Below the pieces are notes generated by a model. The model ran no database searches and was not told the DNA's origin. It was given only the letters and a program-made list of their open reading frames with translations. The translations under genes were made by a program, and so were the position numbers. This document shows positions 1 to 11,328 of a stretch of 64,000 nucleotides of DNA, piece after piece. Every line of letters begins with the position of its first letter. Position 1 is the stretch's first letter. The DNA is from Ophiobolus disseminans. Its lineage: Eukaryota; Ascomycota; Dothideomycetes; Pleosporales; Phaeosphaeriaceae. Location of the stretch: the NCBI GenBank assembly GCA_010093685.1, contig MU006218.1:93861-157860 (forward strand). The letters run 5' to 3'.

Positions 1-705
1 GTGTAGCAAGATAATACTTGCTTTCGTGCCTTGCACAATGCGCTCTGACACATTACGTTATCGCAGCACGTTGAGAGGCGGACCTTCTTCGTGACTATGA
101 TGTGAGTGGTGTACGCATCAGGAGTTGCGAGTTGCAACAATGAGATGATGAAACGAGTTGAGGAGCATCAACGGTCGATGAGTATAGATAAAGGGGAGGA
201 CAAACTAGTGGAGCGAGGAAGTGGGGCATCTGTGTTAGCGTTAAAGCTCAAGCTTTACGCGCTGTGAAAGCATTACGTGCGCTGTTCACCCGAAAAGCGG
301 GCAGAAGTTTCTCAATGTTGGAAGGCTGGTTCATTGAAGTACGAATCTTCGGCTTGGACACCTACATACAGTGAATAGGATGCGCACGTCTGGCTAATTA
401 AACTATGTCGGGAGCAAGCATAGCCGCTTTACGGTTTCATGTGGCAGTAATATGCTTGATGCATCAAATCACATCTCACAATTTCGCAAAGGGACGTCCA
501 ATCTGGAGCTGTATAAACCTGAAGTCATCATATCATAGAGCAATAAGGAAGTTGTTGATAGAAGTTGTTGATAGATCCCACATGTTATCATAAAGATCCA
601 GATGTTTATACTCACATATTGTCTGATCTGCGATTATCCAGTCAGTAACTACGGGTCAGCATTCAGCATTGTTCCAACTCCTTTTGTTCTCCCCTCACCT
701 CGATA
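1..705. other. intergenic, no gene seen
   Basis: I see no conserved coding potential on either strand. The only open frame (405-593, +) has no recognisable motif and no splice partner. This stretch may hold the 3' untranslated region of the broken gene that ends at 706. Confidence 0.5.
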
Positions 706-1473
706 CTAACCCCTAGGAGTATACGTGAAGTTAAGTTCTGGGTCTATAGTGACGAGACAAGCCTGAGATGAGACGCTCCAGGATTCGGCATGGTAAACCA
801 AGTACGAAACTTGCTTCGGCCCCTCCCCACGCTGTCGAACACTCGGCCAATTGGTAGGCTTCCATCTCAGCACCAGCTCCACCGTGAACCTCTGAGCCCT
901 GTGCGTCTCTAAGATCACCTTTGTCTTCTCATTCGTCTCTTTTTCAACACGAAGCTTTATCTTCTTCATCACACCAACCGGGAAAGGAGTTGCATGATAT
1001 CTCTCCCAAGGCATCGCAATGACGATGTTCTTGAGCTCGGGGAAGATGTTCTGGGTCGCCGTTACTATTCTTAGACAATACAGGTGCCCGAGGTCATAGA
1101 TGTCGATGCATACGATTTTAATAGCTGCAAGTTGCCATTCTGTGAATGTGTTCGTGAACCGATCTTTGGCGGAGTAAACGAACGGAAAGCCAAAGCCATT
1201 GAGCTGGAAGACATGGAATTTGGTTTCTGATCGTACTTCGCGGGATACAGTACTCAACGCAAAGAGTCTGCGAGCCCGCGGAGTCTAGGGGCGGTAGATA
1301 CGTCGGGCGGGAGCCTTTTGCTTCCAGATGTCTAATTCTTGAAAAGAGATGTGGTGACCGCCAATAACGTAAGCGTATATCATCAGTCTGACCTCAGAGG
1401 GGAGTCGGAGCAGCGGCGAGACTTTTCGATTGAGGAGCATTCTGTTTCTCACAGTCAGTGTACAATCCACCAT
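706..1473 (-). pseudogene. 2EXR/F-box-like fungal protein, broken by in-frame TAG
   Basis: The frame starts at ATG 1473 and reads through a motif LLRLPSEVRLMIYAYVIGG, the hallmark opening of the 2EXR-type family that is expanded in Pleosporales (often taken as F-box-like or substrate-recognition proteins; function unproven). It stops at a TAG at 1285-1287. The same frame then reopens at once and runs on for 192 codons to 706, through SREVRSETK and a long tail typical of the family's second half. Because both halves share one frame with no size change, I read this as one gene of about 255 codons with a nonsense codon rather than two genes. The TAG could be a C to T change in CAG. No GT..AG intron of normal size removes the TAG cleanly. 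A sequencing error is the other option. Confidence 0.6.
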
Positions 1474-1993
1474 ACGCTGCAGGATAACTCACAAGGCGTC
1501 AAGTTGGGATTGTTGCTGGGGGCTGGTTCCAGTATCCTGAACACCAACTGTTTCGAGGTTCATCTTCTCCATGTGGATTGAATCCATCGTCGAAGCCATC
1601 AATCCCGCTTTTGGAGACAGTGGGAGATCGTGCCCTGTCCAAAGTGGGAAGTACTTATAGTCATGCAAATTTGCGACCTTGTAGCCTTACCGTTCTCTGC
1701 AAGCGGTGCCTAGCCATCAAACCACGGTCCTAGTGAGGAGGGAGTGAACGTCTTTGGTACGCTAGCAGCCGCCGGCTCCCAGTCCGAAGCCGCGGGCCAC
1801 CCCCAAACTTTCCTTAGCGTGAACCACAAATTCATGCAACGCTACCATCCTCAACCAGTGGCATCCTCCCGGAGCTAGCAAATTATAAGCCCTGGCTCAA
1901 GTACAGCTTTTGATGATGTCTTCCATGTCACGCTAGCCATGTAATCTGTGTGAAGCTCGATAACTTCTGTGGTTCACGCTCAGAAACGGACCG
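1474..1993. other. intergenic between divergent genes
   Basis: About 520 bp between the broken 2EXR-like gene (leftward) and the coiled-coil gene (rightward). It must hold both promoters. No gene, repeat or RNA was recognised. Confidence 0.5.
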
Positions 1994-2575
1994 ATGAAGT
2001 CACAGTATATTAGCGGGAGCGGCTCATCCTTGACTCGTGGGCGAAAGCTGACGCTTGACTCGCGAGCAGATCGACTACACAACATGCCTCTACCAAACAG
2101 TCCTGACACTCCACCCATCACACCACGCTCCTCAAACCGAGCACTATCCGGCGTAACCATCGTCCGTGGCCTCTACGACACCGCAATCAACGAATACAAC
2201 CTCCTAAATACGCGCCTGCGCGGCCGCATCCAAGACTACGAAATCGCCTTGTTGAGGATGCAGTTGAAGGAAAAAGACAAAGAGCTCCAAGCTATTTTGC
2301 AGACGCGCAATGGCACGCAGCCCGAGAAAGTGACGACGGATCTGAAGTTGATGGTGGAGAGGGAAGAGAAGGAGGAGAGGACGTTGAAGTTGCTGGCGAG
2401 GCAAGAGGAGGAGATTAAGGAGTTGAGAACGAGGGTGGCTGCGTGGGAAAGACATACGATGAAGGCGAAGGATATGTTGGAGCGGACGTATTGGGATTTG
2501 AGTCGAGTTCCGGATACAGGTGAAGATGTGAAGAGAGTCTCGGAAGATTGCAGGTCTGTGAGGTTTGCGTGTTAA
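1994..2575 (+). CDS. hypothetical coiled-coil protein
   Basis: An intronless frame of up to 193 codons. The first in-frame ATG is 1994, but the ATG at 2084 (protein starting MPLPNSPDTPPITPRSS) may be the true start, because the first 30 residues are low in character and the Pro/Ser-rich segment looks like a normal disordered N-terminus. Residues from about 60 to 175 are rich in Glu, Lys, Arg and Leu with heptad-like spacing (for example LRMQLKEKDKELQAI and RQEEEIKELRTRV), so a single long coiled coil is likely. I do not recognise a family. It probably works as a small scaffold or dimer, which is inference from the coil alone. Its 3' end lies 100 bp from the converging carboxylesterase gene. 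Confidence 0.55.
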   Translation: MKSQYISGSGSSLTRGRKLTLDSRADRLHNMPLPNSPDTPPITPRSSNRALSGVTIVRGLYDTAINEYNLLNTRLRGRIQDYEIALLRMQLKEKDKELQAILQTRNGTQPEKVTTDLKLMVEREEKEERTLKLLARQEEEIKELRTRVAAWERHTMKAKDMLERTYWDLSRVPDTGEDVKRVSEDCRSVRFAC

Positions 2576-2674
2576 CCGGGCGAGGCGTTGGCCAATTTCA
2601 ACACGAGCCGGGAGCGCGAGCGTCGATCTGGATCAACCCCGGTAAATGACTCTCTGGGACACGCTCGGCCCATC

Positions 2675-4330
2675 TCACAGTCTCGCCCCAGTCCTCTCAT
2701 CATCTTCGCTCCTAACGCCCTGCCACGTATCCGCAACCTTCCACAGCTTCTCGACGCCAATACTTTCCAACAAACTTCCTCTACCGTCTCTATACAAACG
2801 ATCATATTCTTCCTCATCAATCTCAACCACGCCATCTGGACCAAACACCACGATCTTGCCGTCTCTGGCCCATCCCTCTCCGTTGACAAACTTGATGAAG
2901 TGGTCGGCCATGCTTTTCGCCGCACTCCGGTCTCGATCGCCAAGCAGGTGATTGAAATTCTGAAGCAGAAACGTCACATCGAGCTCATGGGACGAGATTC
3001 CCTCGAAGTCGCCTTCGAAGGGGTTCAGAACGTGGAAGTGGTACCGACCAGCCTTCTTTAGCGGAGAAGTCGATTTCCAACCTTTGTGCACGGCCCTTGC
3101 TGGAGCGTAGAAGCGCAACTCGGATACAAGACAGCGCAGCATATCCTTCTCCTGCTTGGGTGACAGGCTGTTGTCAAGCTTGTACGCAGACAACAATCGT
3201 TCAGTGTCGGCATTTGTGAGGTAACGGTTGCAAGAGGCTTTCAACCGGTTGAGTGCATCTGGGTGGTCCAGTATACGTCCTTTGAGTACGGTTCCGTCGT
3301 GAGCTGTATCGCCAATTACGAATTCTTTACACCAGGATGGTTTGTGTTCGGAGCGATGGCCGTTAGCTAGGATGTTGAGTGTTGGGTCTACTTCTAGCCA
3401 TTCTCCATCAATATGTGCGCAGTGATGTTGCGCAAGCGGTAGCTGCTGAGCTAGTGCGTCTACGTCGGTGTGTAGGAGTTTCTTTTTCAGACTCATGGTA
3501 TCAGCGGCTTTCGAGGCCAAGAAAACAGCTTGATCTTTGTACATCTGCTCATGCCACCATGTGTTTCTCGGCTTTCGTAAATTCGTCTCGCCGCTCATGA
3601 TGATCACTCTTTCGAACAGGCCCTCGGTGCCAACGTTCGCGCACAGCAGCGTTGATAAGGATATACCCCCTGCTGACTCTCCTGCAGCGGTGACGTTGTC
3701 GGGATCTCCTCCAAAGCCAGCAATGTGTCTCTTGATCCATTGGAAGGCTAGTATTTGGTCCTTGAATCCCATGTTACCCCCTGTCCCGAGTTCTCTGCTT
3801 GCGGCAAATCCCCACAGTCCAAGGCGGTAATTTATCGCAACGCCAATCACAGGCTTTCCGATTTCTTCGCTCCGTTCCACGAACTTCCGTAAGTCATATT
3901 GGGGCCAGCTGTTGGATCCCATACTTAACCCTCCACCATGTACCCAGACGAAAACTGGTAGGTCTTTTGCACCGCCTCGCCTAGTATGCAGCGCAGACTT
4001 TGGCACTGTGACATTGACATGTAGACAGTCAAACTCATCCATTCTTTCCGTATCGCCTTGGCCTGGTTCGCATGGCAAAGTGACATTGCCAGCCAACGTC
4101 AAATCCCAAGCCTGGGCTCCTCGTTTCTGCGGGCATGACGGGCCGAACTTGGTGGCGTAAACACCTCCATCGGCCCCGGCATCCAATGTATCGTGGGGTA
4201 TCGATTCCTTGTAGCGGGCTGGAACTGAAGCGTACTTCAAATTCCGGAACTGAACCGAGATAGGTGATGCTTTGCCGCGCAACGAGCAACCAAGCGTAGG
4301 GTGGCGGATGGTGTAATTGGAAGGTGGCAT
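2675..4330 (-). CDS. type-B carboxylesterase/lipase
   Basis: An intact single-exon alpha/beta hydrolase of 551 residues, the usual length for the COesterase family (Pfam PF00135). The oxyanion-hole motif HGGG is at residues 131-134 and the nucleophile elbow GESAG at 217-221, making Ser219 the catalytic serine. A later SSHELDVTF segment near residue 450 is in the place where the family carries its catalytic His. Cys87 and Cys102 could form the conserved N-terminal disulphide. There is no clear signal peptide at the ATG (MPPSNYTIRH), so I infer an intracellular enzyme. It would hydrolyse carboxyl esters; the substrate cannot be read from sequence. It stands alone, without a biosynthetic cluster around it. 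Confidence 0.9.
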   Translation of the reverse strand: MPPSNYTIRHPTLGCSLRGKASPISVQFRNLKYASVPARYKESIPHDTLDAGADGGVYATKFGPSCPQKRGAQAWDLTLAGNVTLPCEPGQGDTERMDEFDCLHVNVTVPKSALHTRRGGAKDLPVFVWVHGGGLSMGSNSWPQYDLRKFVERSEEIGKPVIGVAINYRLGLWGFAASRELGTGGNMGFKDQILAFQWIKRHIAGFGGDPDNVTAAGESAGGISLSTLLCANVGTEGLFERVIIMSGETNLRKPRNTWWHEQMYKDQAVFLASKAADTMSLKKKLLHTDVDALAQQLPLAQHHCAHIDGEWLEVDPTLNILANGHRSEHKPSWCKEFVIGDTAHDGTVLKGRILDHPDALNRLKASCNRYLTNADTERLLSAYKLDNSLSPKQEKDMLRCLVSELRFYAPARAVHKGWKSTSPLKKAGRYHFHVLNPFEGDFEGISSHELDVTFLLQNFNHLLGDRDRSAAKSMADHFIKFVNGEGWARDGKIVVFGPDGVVEIDEEEYDRLYRDGRGSLLESIGVEKLWKVADTWQGVRSEDDERTGARL

Positions 4331-5138
4331 TTCGGGATCAATGTTTGATTAAAAGCAGAGTGGCTGCAAGATGTTTGCTGCACATATGAGAAAGCAAGTG
4401 CTCAAACATGATCCTTCGATAATCCGGGGTTAGCATCCACGGAAGCTAGACAATCGTGCCACTTCGCGAGGTGTGGGGATGTGGGGCTGCGTGCAGGTAT
4501 CCAGCGTCTTCAATTATCGTGATTCGACAAATAAAGACATGTCGAACTATCAGATGGCTAGACTCGCATGGCAATGCAATCGCGATGCCAAAACTACGAG
4601 GATGACACACTCGTAGTTGGTGTAACTGTGGAGAAAGGGCCGATGCCTTCCCCAGATCTTGACAGATGTCCGTGCATGCAAGGGTTCAGACCTCGGCAAT
4701 TGCACAGACTTAGCACCACCACCCCTGCGACGAAATGTAAGGAAGGAATATGATCGCATTTCATTATATCAAAATACACCTAAAAAGGAACAGGACCACT
4801 CACAGCTAATCGTAAACCTTGGGAGTTGCCAACCACGATCTCATGTGCCTATCCAAGCCCAACCCGACGCCAAGCTTACAAATACCATGCGCCAGTCTTG
4901 GAAGTCGCTCGAGGACAATGCCCCTTTGGTCAGGCATTTGAGAGTGTGTATCAGCTCTGCTATCGAGCGCTTCCCATCTGATTTCCAGTCCAACGTTTCC
5001 CAAGCCTCTCTATCGTAGATTCCATTCCCAGCAAACGATTGCGGTGCTACGTATGCCGCCTACAACTCATTCTTTTCTGTTTTGACAATCTACGATAGTT
5101 AATCGCAGAGGCACACAATGACCTCACACATGATCCCA
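4331..5138. other. intergenic, no gene seen
   Basis: About 800 bp holding the upstream region of the carboxylesterase and the downstream region of the small two-exon gene. Open frames here are short, overlap in many frames and carry no motif. Confidence 0.5.
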
Positions 5139-5748
5139 TCACCCACACATCTCCGGCCCCTGCATCTCAACATCCTCCCCCCTCTCCACTTTCCTCACAA
5201 TACCCTCCCTCTCCTCAAGGACCTCCCTCAACCTCTCCATTCCCGTCTCGCCACTTTCCACAACTCGTAAATGCGCCCCAAGCTTCTTCCCCGGAAAGCG
5301 CTCCGGCTCCTCCATCAATCCGCTCCCATGGATAAAGTACGACTGATTGATGCGCAAAAATCCATCTTTCTTGAACTTCGCACCATCCCGCAGAACGAGC
5401 TGCATCGCATACGGCGCCTTGGTTACAGGTGCGAAAGGCACGAAATTGGTGAAGCGCGAATTCAGTCTGTGGCTGGTGGATAGACGCAGATTCATCGAGA
5501 CGGTCGTGAGCTATAAGGCTTGTGTTAGTGGGACATGGTACTTGGTACATAGGGCGGGGCAGATGTGCAGTCATAACGCGCCAATACCCTACCCGCTCCG
5601 GCGCGGCGCCGATGACGAGGACTTTGTGGTGGCGCGCGGGAAGCGTGATGTCGGTTTCGTAGCCGAGGGCTTCGTATTGTGTTTCGGGGCGGATGTTGTA
5701 GATCCCGCCGATGGCGATATGAGCGGGTGTGAAGGGGAGGGGAGGCAT
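5139..5748 (-). CDS. hypothetical protein, two exons
   Basis: Exon 1 is 5593-5748 (52 codons, starting MPPLPFTPAHIAIGG). An 82-nt intron 5511-5592 begins GTAGGG, has a CACTAACAC branch site and ends TTATAG. Exon 2 is 5139-5510. Splicing is phase 0 and gives 175 residues, joining GAAPER to LTTVSMNLRLSTS. The protein is small, without transmembrane segments or cysteine motifs. The stretch FTNFVPFAPVTKAPYAMQLV and the tail rich in Glu/Arg look like a real folded domain plus a helix, but I do not recognise the family. The clean splice sites and the coherent protein on both sides of the intron are the main support. Confidence 0.65.
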
Positions 5749-6187
5749 GGTTGTGTGGCCGAGTTGTTGTGGTGGGTTCGTGAAGAAGGGGAAGTGTTGT
5801 GTTGTGTAGTTGAGGCGTATCTAGTGGGCTGGATATGCGGTTGCTTTTGGAGGGTTGAGCGGGTGCGACGCTTAGGAACTGCGATGACGGGTTAGTTTTG
5901 TTTTGCATGTAGGTTGTATGGGAGATGAGAAGTCATTCGTGGCATGGTATGTTCGGAGAGGTTCTGAGAAGGGGACTGGGCTGGGATACTTTACTTCTCA
6001 ATCATACCGTACACTTCAGCGCAACAATGACGCCTGGACATCCTCAACGCCTTATCAAAATACCTTTTCTGTATACGACAAGCCTTGAATATAGCCATGC
6101 TACATCATCACGGAATAGATAACCGTATCATTGATGCCTTCATAGTCACATAACACACACCACACATCCCATCCCACCCTCTTCCCC
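5749..6187. other. intergenic, no gene seen
   Basis: A 439-bp gap holding the promoter of the small unknown gene and the 3' region of the dioxygenase gene, both on the minus strand. No feature recognised. Confidence 0.45.
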
Positions 6188-8187
6188 CTACTCCTCCTCC
6201 CCATCCTCCCCACCATCCTCCTCATCACTCTCCCCAAACTCGACCCCAAACTCCGCACACACATCCCAGCGATCCCCTCCCGCACTCCGACTAACATACT
6301 TGGTGAACCTCAACACGCCCTTATCCCTCAAATTAATAGCCAAATTATTCCACACCGCAGACTGGCTGAACAGAATACCATCGTCCTCGTCGTCGGCGGC
6401 GGATTTGTAAATGGCAGGGTCGGCTTTGGCTTTGCGGCGTTGCCCGGCGCCGGTTTCGGTGGCGTTGTGCGAGGTGGGCAGGTGTGGGTGGTCTTCGTCG
6501 TCGTCGCCGGCCATGTACATTTCGTAGCCGCCGACTTCTTCGGCGGGTTCGGCGGGGGCTTTACCGTTGGCTTTCTTCTTCTTCTTCTTCTTCTTGCTCT
6601 TACTCTTACTGCTGCCGTTTTCTTGCGGCTCTTCGTCCTCGTCGCCCCAGCCGCGGGACGGCGTGATGCCCAGGCAGACTTCGAGCTGTGGGTCTTCTTC
6701 TTCGTAGGCGGTGGCGAGCGTGTAGTCTAGACCGCGCCGGAAGCGGCGTGCGAAGATGTTGCTGCGCGTGAGGGTGATGCCGGTGGCGAGGGATATCCAT
6801 TTTGTGAATGCGGGGTGGGGGAAGAGGACGTCGACGAGGTCGTCGTAGGGTGTCATGCCGTCGCTCTCAGGATATGGAGTTGTGGGGATGGGTTGTATCG
6901 CTTTCCGGTAGAGGTAACGATGCTTATGCGGTGGTCGTGCGACGCCCACTACTGATTCTTTGCGATGCGGATTGGCTGGCAGGCTCGGTGTCTGTTCGTG
7001 ATCCTTTGACTCCAGATATTCGCGAAGGCGGGTCGAAAACTTGACAGACAAGAATTCGGCGAGTCGTATGGACGATTCGTCCGAGAAACTCTTCGACACT
7101 TCCTCTACGGTATCCGGGGTGAGGTAGTTTGGGTTGATGTACTTGATCAGAAAGTCAATCTCGTTCTCGGTCAGTTCATCGTCCTCCTGCTTCGCCTGCT
7201 CTTCCCAGTCCGGAATATCGATCCAGTTTGACTGTGGCTCATCGAAGACATCTGCTTTCCCCCCTTGTAATTGCGCGAGCGAGCTCTTCTCCGCAATCTT
7301 CTCCTCTAGGCCTTCCTCGTAGCCCTCCTCGCCTGCTTGCGGGATGTGAAACCAGCCGCTGATGGCCATTCGGATGCGCCCCCCATCTTCCTCTGCTTTC
7401 TCCTCGAGACCTCTTCTGTACACTTCTTCGACGTCATGGAAGCTCTCACCCGGTTGTACAGTGAAGAACGACAACTGATTCCACGCTGGTGGTATCGAAA
7501 GCGAAAAGTCGGGCTGCGGCACCTTGACTTCGTCACCCTCTGGTGTCTTGAGGTGCTCCGTAGGGTATAGACGCAATGCGCCGCCCCACTCGGCCTTCCA
7601 TGGGATGTCAGGATCTAGCAGATACAAGATCCAGCTTACTCGCCGACTACCAATGACGTCATCATGGCACAGCAAGTGGCATCCTGGTGTGTATACATTC
7701 ACCGCCATGTCCGTCTTGACTCCACTCAGCGGGCCCGACTTCGTTATCCCGGATAGGTATTTGCGAAAAGCCGATGAGTATAGTGAGTCGCGTAGGGTAA
7801 GCAAGCTCGGGAGCCGCTTGAGCGCGGAGTCGTCGAGGCCATCGAGGTTCGCCAAGTCTCCGGACTGGTGGATCTTGTAGATATCTGTCTCTTTGGGCGT
7901 GAAGTGGATGTGTTCGCGGATTTCGTTGCGCACGTTGCGGAGGAGGGTGTCGTCGACGAGGTTTTGGATGACGGCATGCTTGTAGCTTCAGATTGTCAGT
8001 CACGTGTCTAGAATATAAGGGAAATTGGTGCGTACGGTTGCGACTCGGCATAGTAGCTTGTATAGCCCTCGAGCACCTTGCTCTCAAACAGGCCATTGCG
8101 GAAGTTCTTGTGCGCCTCGTCGTCGGAGATTGCTCTCTTCTTTTTCGCCTGGCCATTGGCCGACGCTTGGTTCTTGCGCTTCGCCAT
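6188..8187 (-). CDS. TPA1: prolyl 3-hydroxylase, Tpa1/Ofd1/OGFOD1 family
   Basis: Exon 1 is 8036-8187 and exon 2 is 6188-7985. A 50-nt intron (7986-8035, GTACGC..GAAG) joins AESQ to PYKHAVIQ, a conserved point in the family. The protein is 649 residues, close to the yeast Tpa1 length. The Fe(II)/2-oxoglutarate site is visible: HDD (His158, Asp160), the distal His234 in ESFHDV, and Arg256 in RIRMAISGW for 2-oxoglutarate. A second, non-catalytic jelly-roll half follows. Orthologues hydroxylate a prolyl residue of ribosomal protein uS12 (Rps23); S. pombe Ofd1 also controls oxygen- and sterol-dependent turnover of Sre1. Oddities: an acidic tail, and a linker near residue 515 with about eight lysines in a row, which is likely disordered. 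The N-terminus (KKKR) looks like a nuclear signal. Confidence 0.92.
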
Positions 8188-9185
8188 GCTGGATGTCCCG
8201 ACTCCAGGAAGCGGGTGCGACGTGGTGGTTATATTTGCGCGGCTATCGAGTGTGGAAAGTTGTTCGAAATAAATGTGGACCCCTCACACCACTATCGCGC
8301 GTTTAGTCCCGCCCTCTACTCCGTACTCCATGCCAAACCTTATTCATTCCCCGGCCTCGTCAAACTATCTTCACCGTTCACGACACCCTCGCTTACGCAT
8401 CTCCAGCTGCACCATAAAGGTCGCGATGCTTCAGAAAAAGCCATACCGCTCTCGTACTTTCTACGCGGATCACATTCGCTTGTGTGGGGAAGGTAGTGTT
8501 CCGGTTGGCTGGAAGTATGCTTCCGACAACGGGGAGGCGTTTCTGTCTCAACATTAACTTTATGGCTGATGGAGCCGAGGCGGTCCATATATTGATTGTT
8601 TTGCAACCAGACCTGCTTCTGGATGGGGTGATAGAACAGCGAACATGTCCGCGAGATGTGGTCTAGATGAGTGTCGATCCTTCGTATTGCAGATCTTGAA
8701 GGGTAAGGATTGACAAAGGCATTCATAGTGACAGTCATCCGTCAGATAATATGCAGCTCTGTAGGTCTTCATAATCATTGTCAGTCCAGCCTGGACTTTT
8801 CAAGTACAGGTAGTCTACCACCTTATCTGTTGAGAATGTGTGGGTTCAGTCCAGGTTGGTGGAAGGAAGGGCCGTGGTATCTCCGATGTGAGGGAGGCAC
8901 GGCTGACTGTAACGTCCTTACGTGAAGTTGGCGTGGCCTCTTACACGGAACTACATGACAGTCAATACAATACGTTGCAGCCACCCCACCTCGTCCCTCT
9001 CCTTACTCGGTGATCTATGGTAGTCATACTTCTAGAGGGACCTTGCTCCAATATTATCTGCTAATAATACATGTCAACCTCAAAAGAGCTTCACATCGGC
9101 GATGCATTGGACTTCAAAATGCCCCGAAGCTTATCCACCTCCAAGTCCAAGAAACAACCACAATCCAACCCCAGACCCATTTCAC
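8188..9185. other. intergenic, no gene seen
   Basis: About 1 kb between the Tpa1-family gene start and the duplicated gene tail at 9186. I see short, motif-free open frames only. Confidence 0.45.
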
Positions 9186-9345
9186 CCCAACCTCCCAGCC
9201 CTATTAACAACCAACGCCACAAACGCTGCAACACCCGTAACAATATACGACGCCACGCCAAACATGCCCTGCACATCATGTCTAAAGTACGCCCACAGCA
9301 TCGCAAACAGGAAAAAAACTAGCCACCAACCCAATCGCTACCACC
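9186..9345 (-). repeat. partial tandem copy of a gene's 3' end
   Basis: About 160 bp here match the 3' coding end of the neighbouring membrane-protein gene (about 9378-9537). Both copies begin with the same block CCCCAACCTCCCAGCCCT (plus strand) and share runs such as CCCTGCACATCATGTCTAAA. They differ by scattered substitutions and small indels. The copy encodes only remnants of the C-terminal hydrophobic segment, has no start, and lies just downstream of the true stop codon. It is best read as a gene fragment left by local tandem duplication. Confidence 0.75.
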
Positions 9346-9373
9346 ACCAACTACACCCCACCCCTAAATCTAC

Positions 9374-11328
9374 TTACCCCAACCTCCCAGCCCTGTTAAC
9401 AATCAACGCCACAACTGCCGCGACAGCCGTAACAACATACGACGCTACGCTAAACGCGCCCTGCACATCATGTCTAAATTGCGCCCACAGCACCGCAAAC
9501 ACGAAACTAGCCACCAGCCCAATCGCCACCACGCCCATCAATATTTCAAAGTCCTGTCCCTCGCGGTAATGCAGTCCCCACCCCTCCGCCGGGCGGCGCA
9601 CTTTCCCCTCCATCTCCCCGCGCGTACGCTTGGGTAGTTGGTCCAGCACGAGCGTCTCGTCCTCGTGAATACACGCTGGGGATGTGAGCATATGCATTAG
9701 TTGCTGGGAAAGGATGGGCGGCCACACGTCGAGGGGTCCGGCGGGTGTGCAGCGGTATTCTGCGTTGGCGGCGGGTTCGACTTTTGTTGCTGGGGGGATG
9801 CATTCACATTGTGCGGTGGGTGAAGATGTGCAGCAGGGCTCGTGGTCGTGGACTTCGACGTTGCCGTTGGACCAGAGGCGAAACTGAGCAGCTGTGTTAG
9901 TGTAGTTAGGATTCGGGTTGGAAGAACTGACTTTGACGAAGTAGAGTCCTTGGATGCATTGTAAGGAGAAGGCTCTGCGGATGTAGCCCCGGCGTTTAGC
10001 GAGCTGCTTCGCCATGAAGCAGAAGAGAGCCCTGTCGGTGGTGATGTCGTCGATGCGATCTTGATGCACTGTTCGGCGGTAACGTCCGCTTTGCATGCAT
10101 GCCATCAGATGCAAGCTTTGTCGTTGTGGAGGATTTGCCCCAGTCGGTATACATGCTGAAGTTGTGACTTGGTTTGTGTGCTGTGGCAGGCATGGTGGTG
10201 GAACTTTGGATTGGGCGAAGGGGGCTGACAGCTTCTGTGTAGCATTTCCTAGCCATGTTGGAACACGAAGTATGTATCTCTGGTCAGACGTGCCCGGATT
10301 GTGGGAGCTAGCGACTACTTTGGCGCATATGGAGCCAACGAGTCTTGCGACTCCACCTTTGCGATATTCAACCACATCTCCGTAGAGGCTATCTCCACAC
10401 TTCTGTTTGATCGTTAGTGCCGTCGGGTGTCATATGACCTGACTTAAAGGCTAGCTTACACATTGCCATCTCAATCGCGTAAAGCCAGCTATTAGTGGAG
10501 GCTCCAAGAAACCGACTATGACAAGAGCAGTCTGAAAGACGTTTCTTGCACGCTCGATGCTGGTATCAGCTGTAGCGCACTTGCATAATGGAGCTAATTT
10601 CAAGTCTTCCTGAGGGTTGACGATGAGTTTCTCTGTAGCCCGAGCAATGTGTGTGGAGAGACTGGTTGCTGATGATGCTAATGACATTGTAGAGAGGACC
10701 GAATCCGCGTAAGATGATGACTTGCTGGCTTCGTTTATAACACCGCTTCGAGACCTTCCGTACCATATGTGATCCCAGGAAACCTCCTGGGAAGGCGAAG
10801 GAGGCAGACTTGAGGCATCGTGCATATTCAGTGGATCAGCTGGAACATCGTCATTCAGCAATGTATTGATCCGGATGTTGGGGGCAGGCTGTTCGTCGTA
10901 AACGAACTTGGTGTGTACATACGGTGTCGACTGGGCTGGCCGAGGCTTTCGTTCACGATGAGAGCACCTGCCAGGAGGGGTGTTTGAGTCACAGCCTCGT
11001 GCTGAAGTTTGTTTGGGGATATAAGAACATTCGGAGTCTAGCTGTCGTTGGCGTAGTACCGCGTTCTGCTCCTCGCGCTTCCTGGCTTCGGCTGCAATCT
11101 CCGGCAGGTTGGGCGCCATTTCCCGGATGAGTACCCAGTCTCCTTGTGTTGGTCGAGTCTGATGTCGATTGGCCTTGGTATTCTAGATGGAAGGGAACTC
11201 ACTGGCGGGTGCAAGACTCTCGTGACATGAGGCGGGGGCGATGGCGAGGGAGCAGCTCTGGCGTAGACTCGGTCAAGACCGGGACTATTGGGGCGGAAAT
11301 CATCTTCGGAGTACCAGTTGTCGTTCAT
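9374..11328 (-). CDS. fungal-specific membrane protein of unknown function
   Basis: Exon 1 is 11203-11328 (MNDNWYSEDD start). Intron 1 is 11159-11202 (GTGAGT..TCAG), exon 2 is 10460-11158, intron 2 is 10403-10459 (GTAAGC..ACAG), and exon 3 runs from 10402 to the stop at 9374 with a probable in-frame 48-nt intron at 9884-9931 (GTCAGT..TCAG). It resembles a large Pezizomycotina family of unknown function, recognised by three blocks: EPPLIAGFTRLRWQC next to KCGDSLYGDVVEYR; HQDRIDDITTDRALFCFM; and a Cys-rich CECIPP segment. Two C-terminal hydrophobic segments (ILMGVVAIGLVASFVFAV and ASYVVTAVAAVVALIV) should anchor it in a membrane. Exon 3 upstream of HQDR may hide another in-frame intron. Its tail is duplicated downstream at 9186-9345. 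Confidence 0.7.

Noticed and set aside
2588..3061. Plus-strand frames over the carboxylesterase 3' end
   Set aside because: Antisense to a fully conserved hydrolase frame; no motif.
9102..9569. Plus-strand frame with repeated PNLPALLT blocks as a repeat protein
   Set aside because: It is the antisense of the duplicated 3' end of the minus-strand membrane-protein gene.
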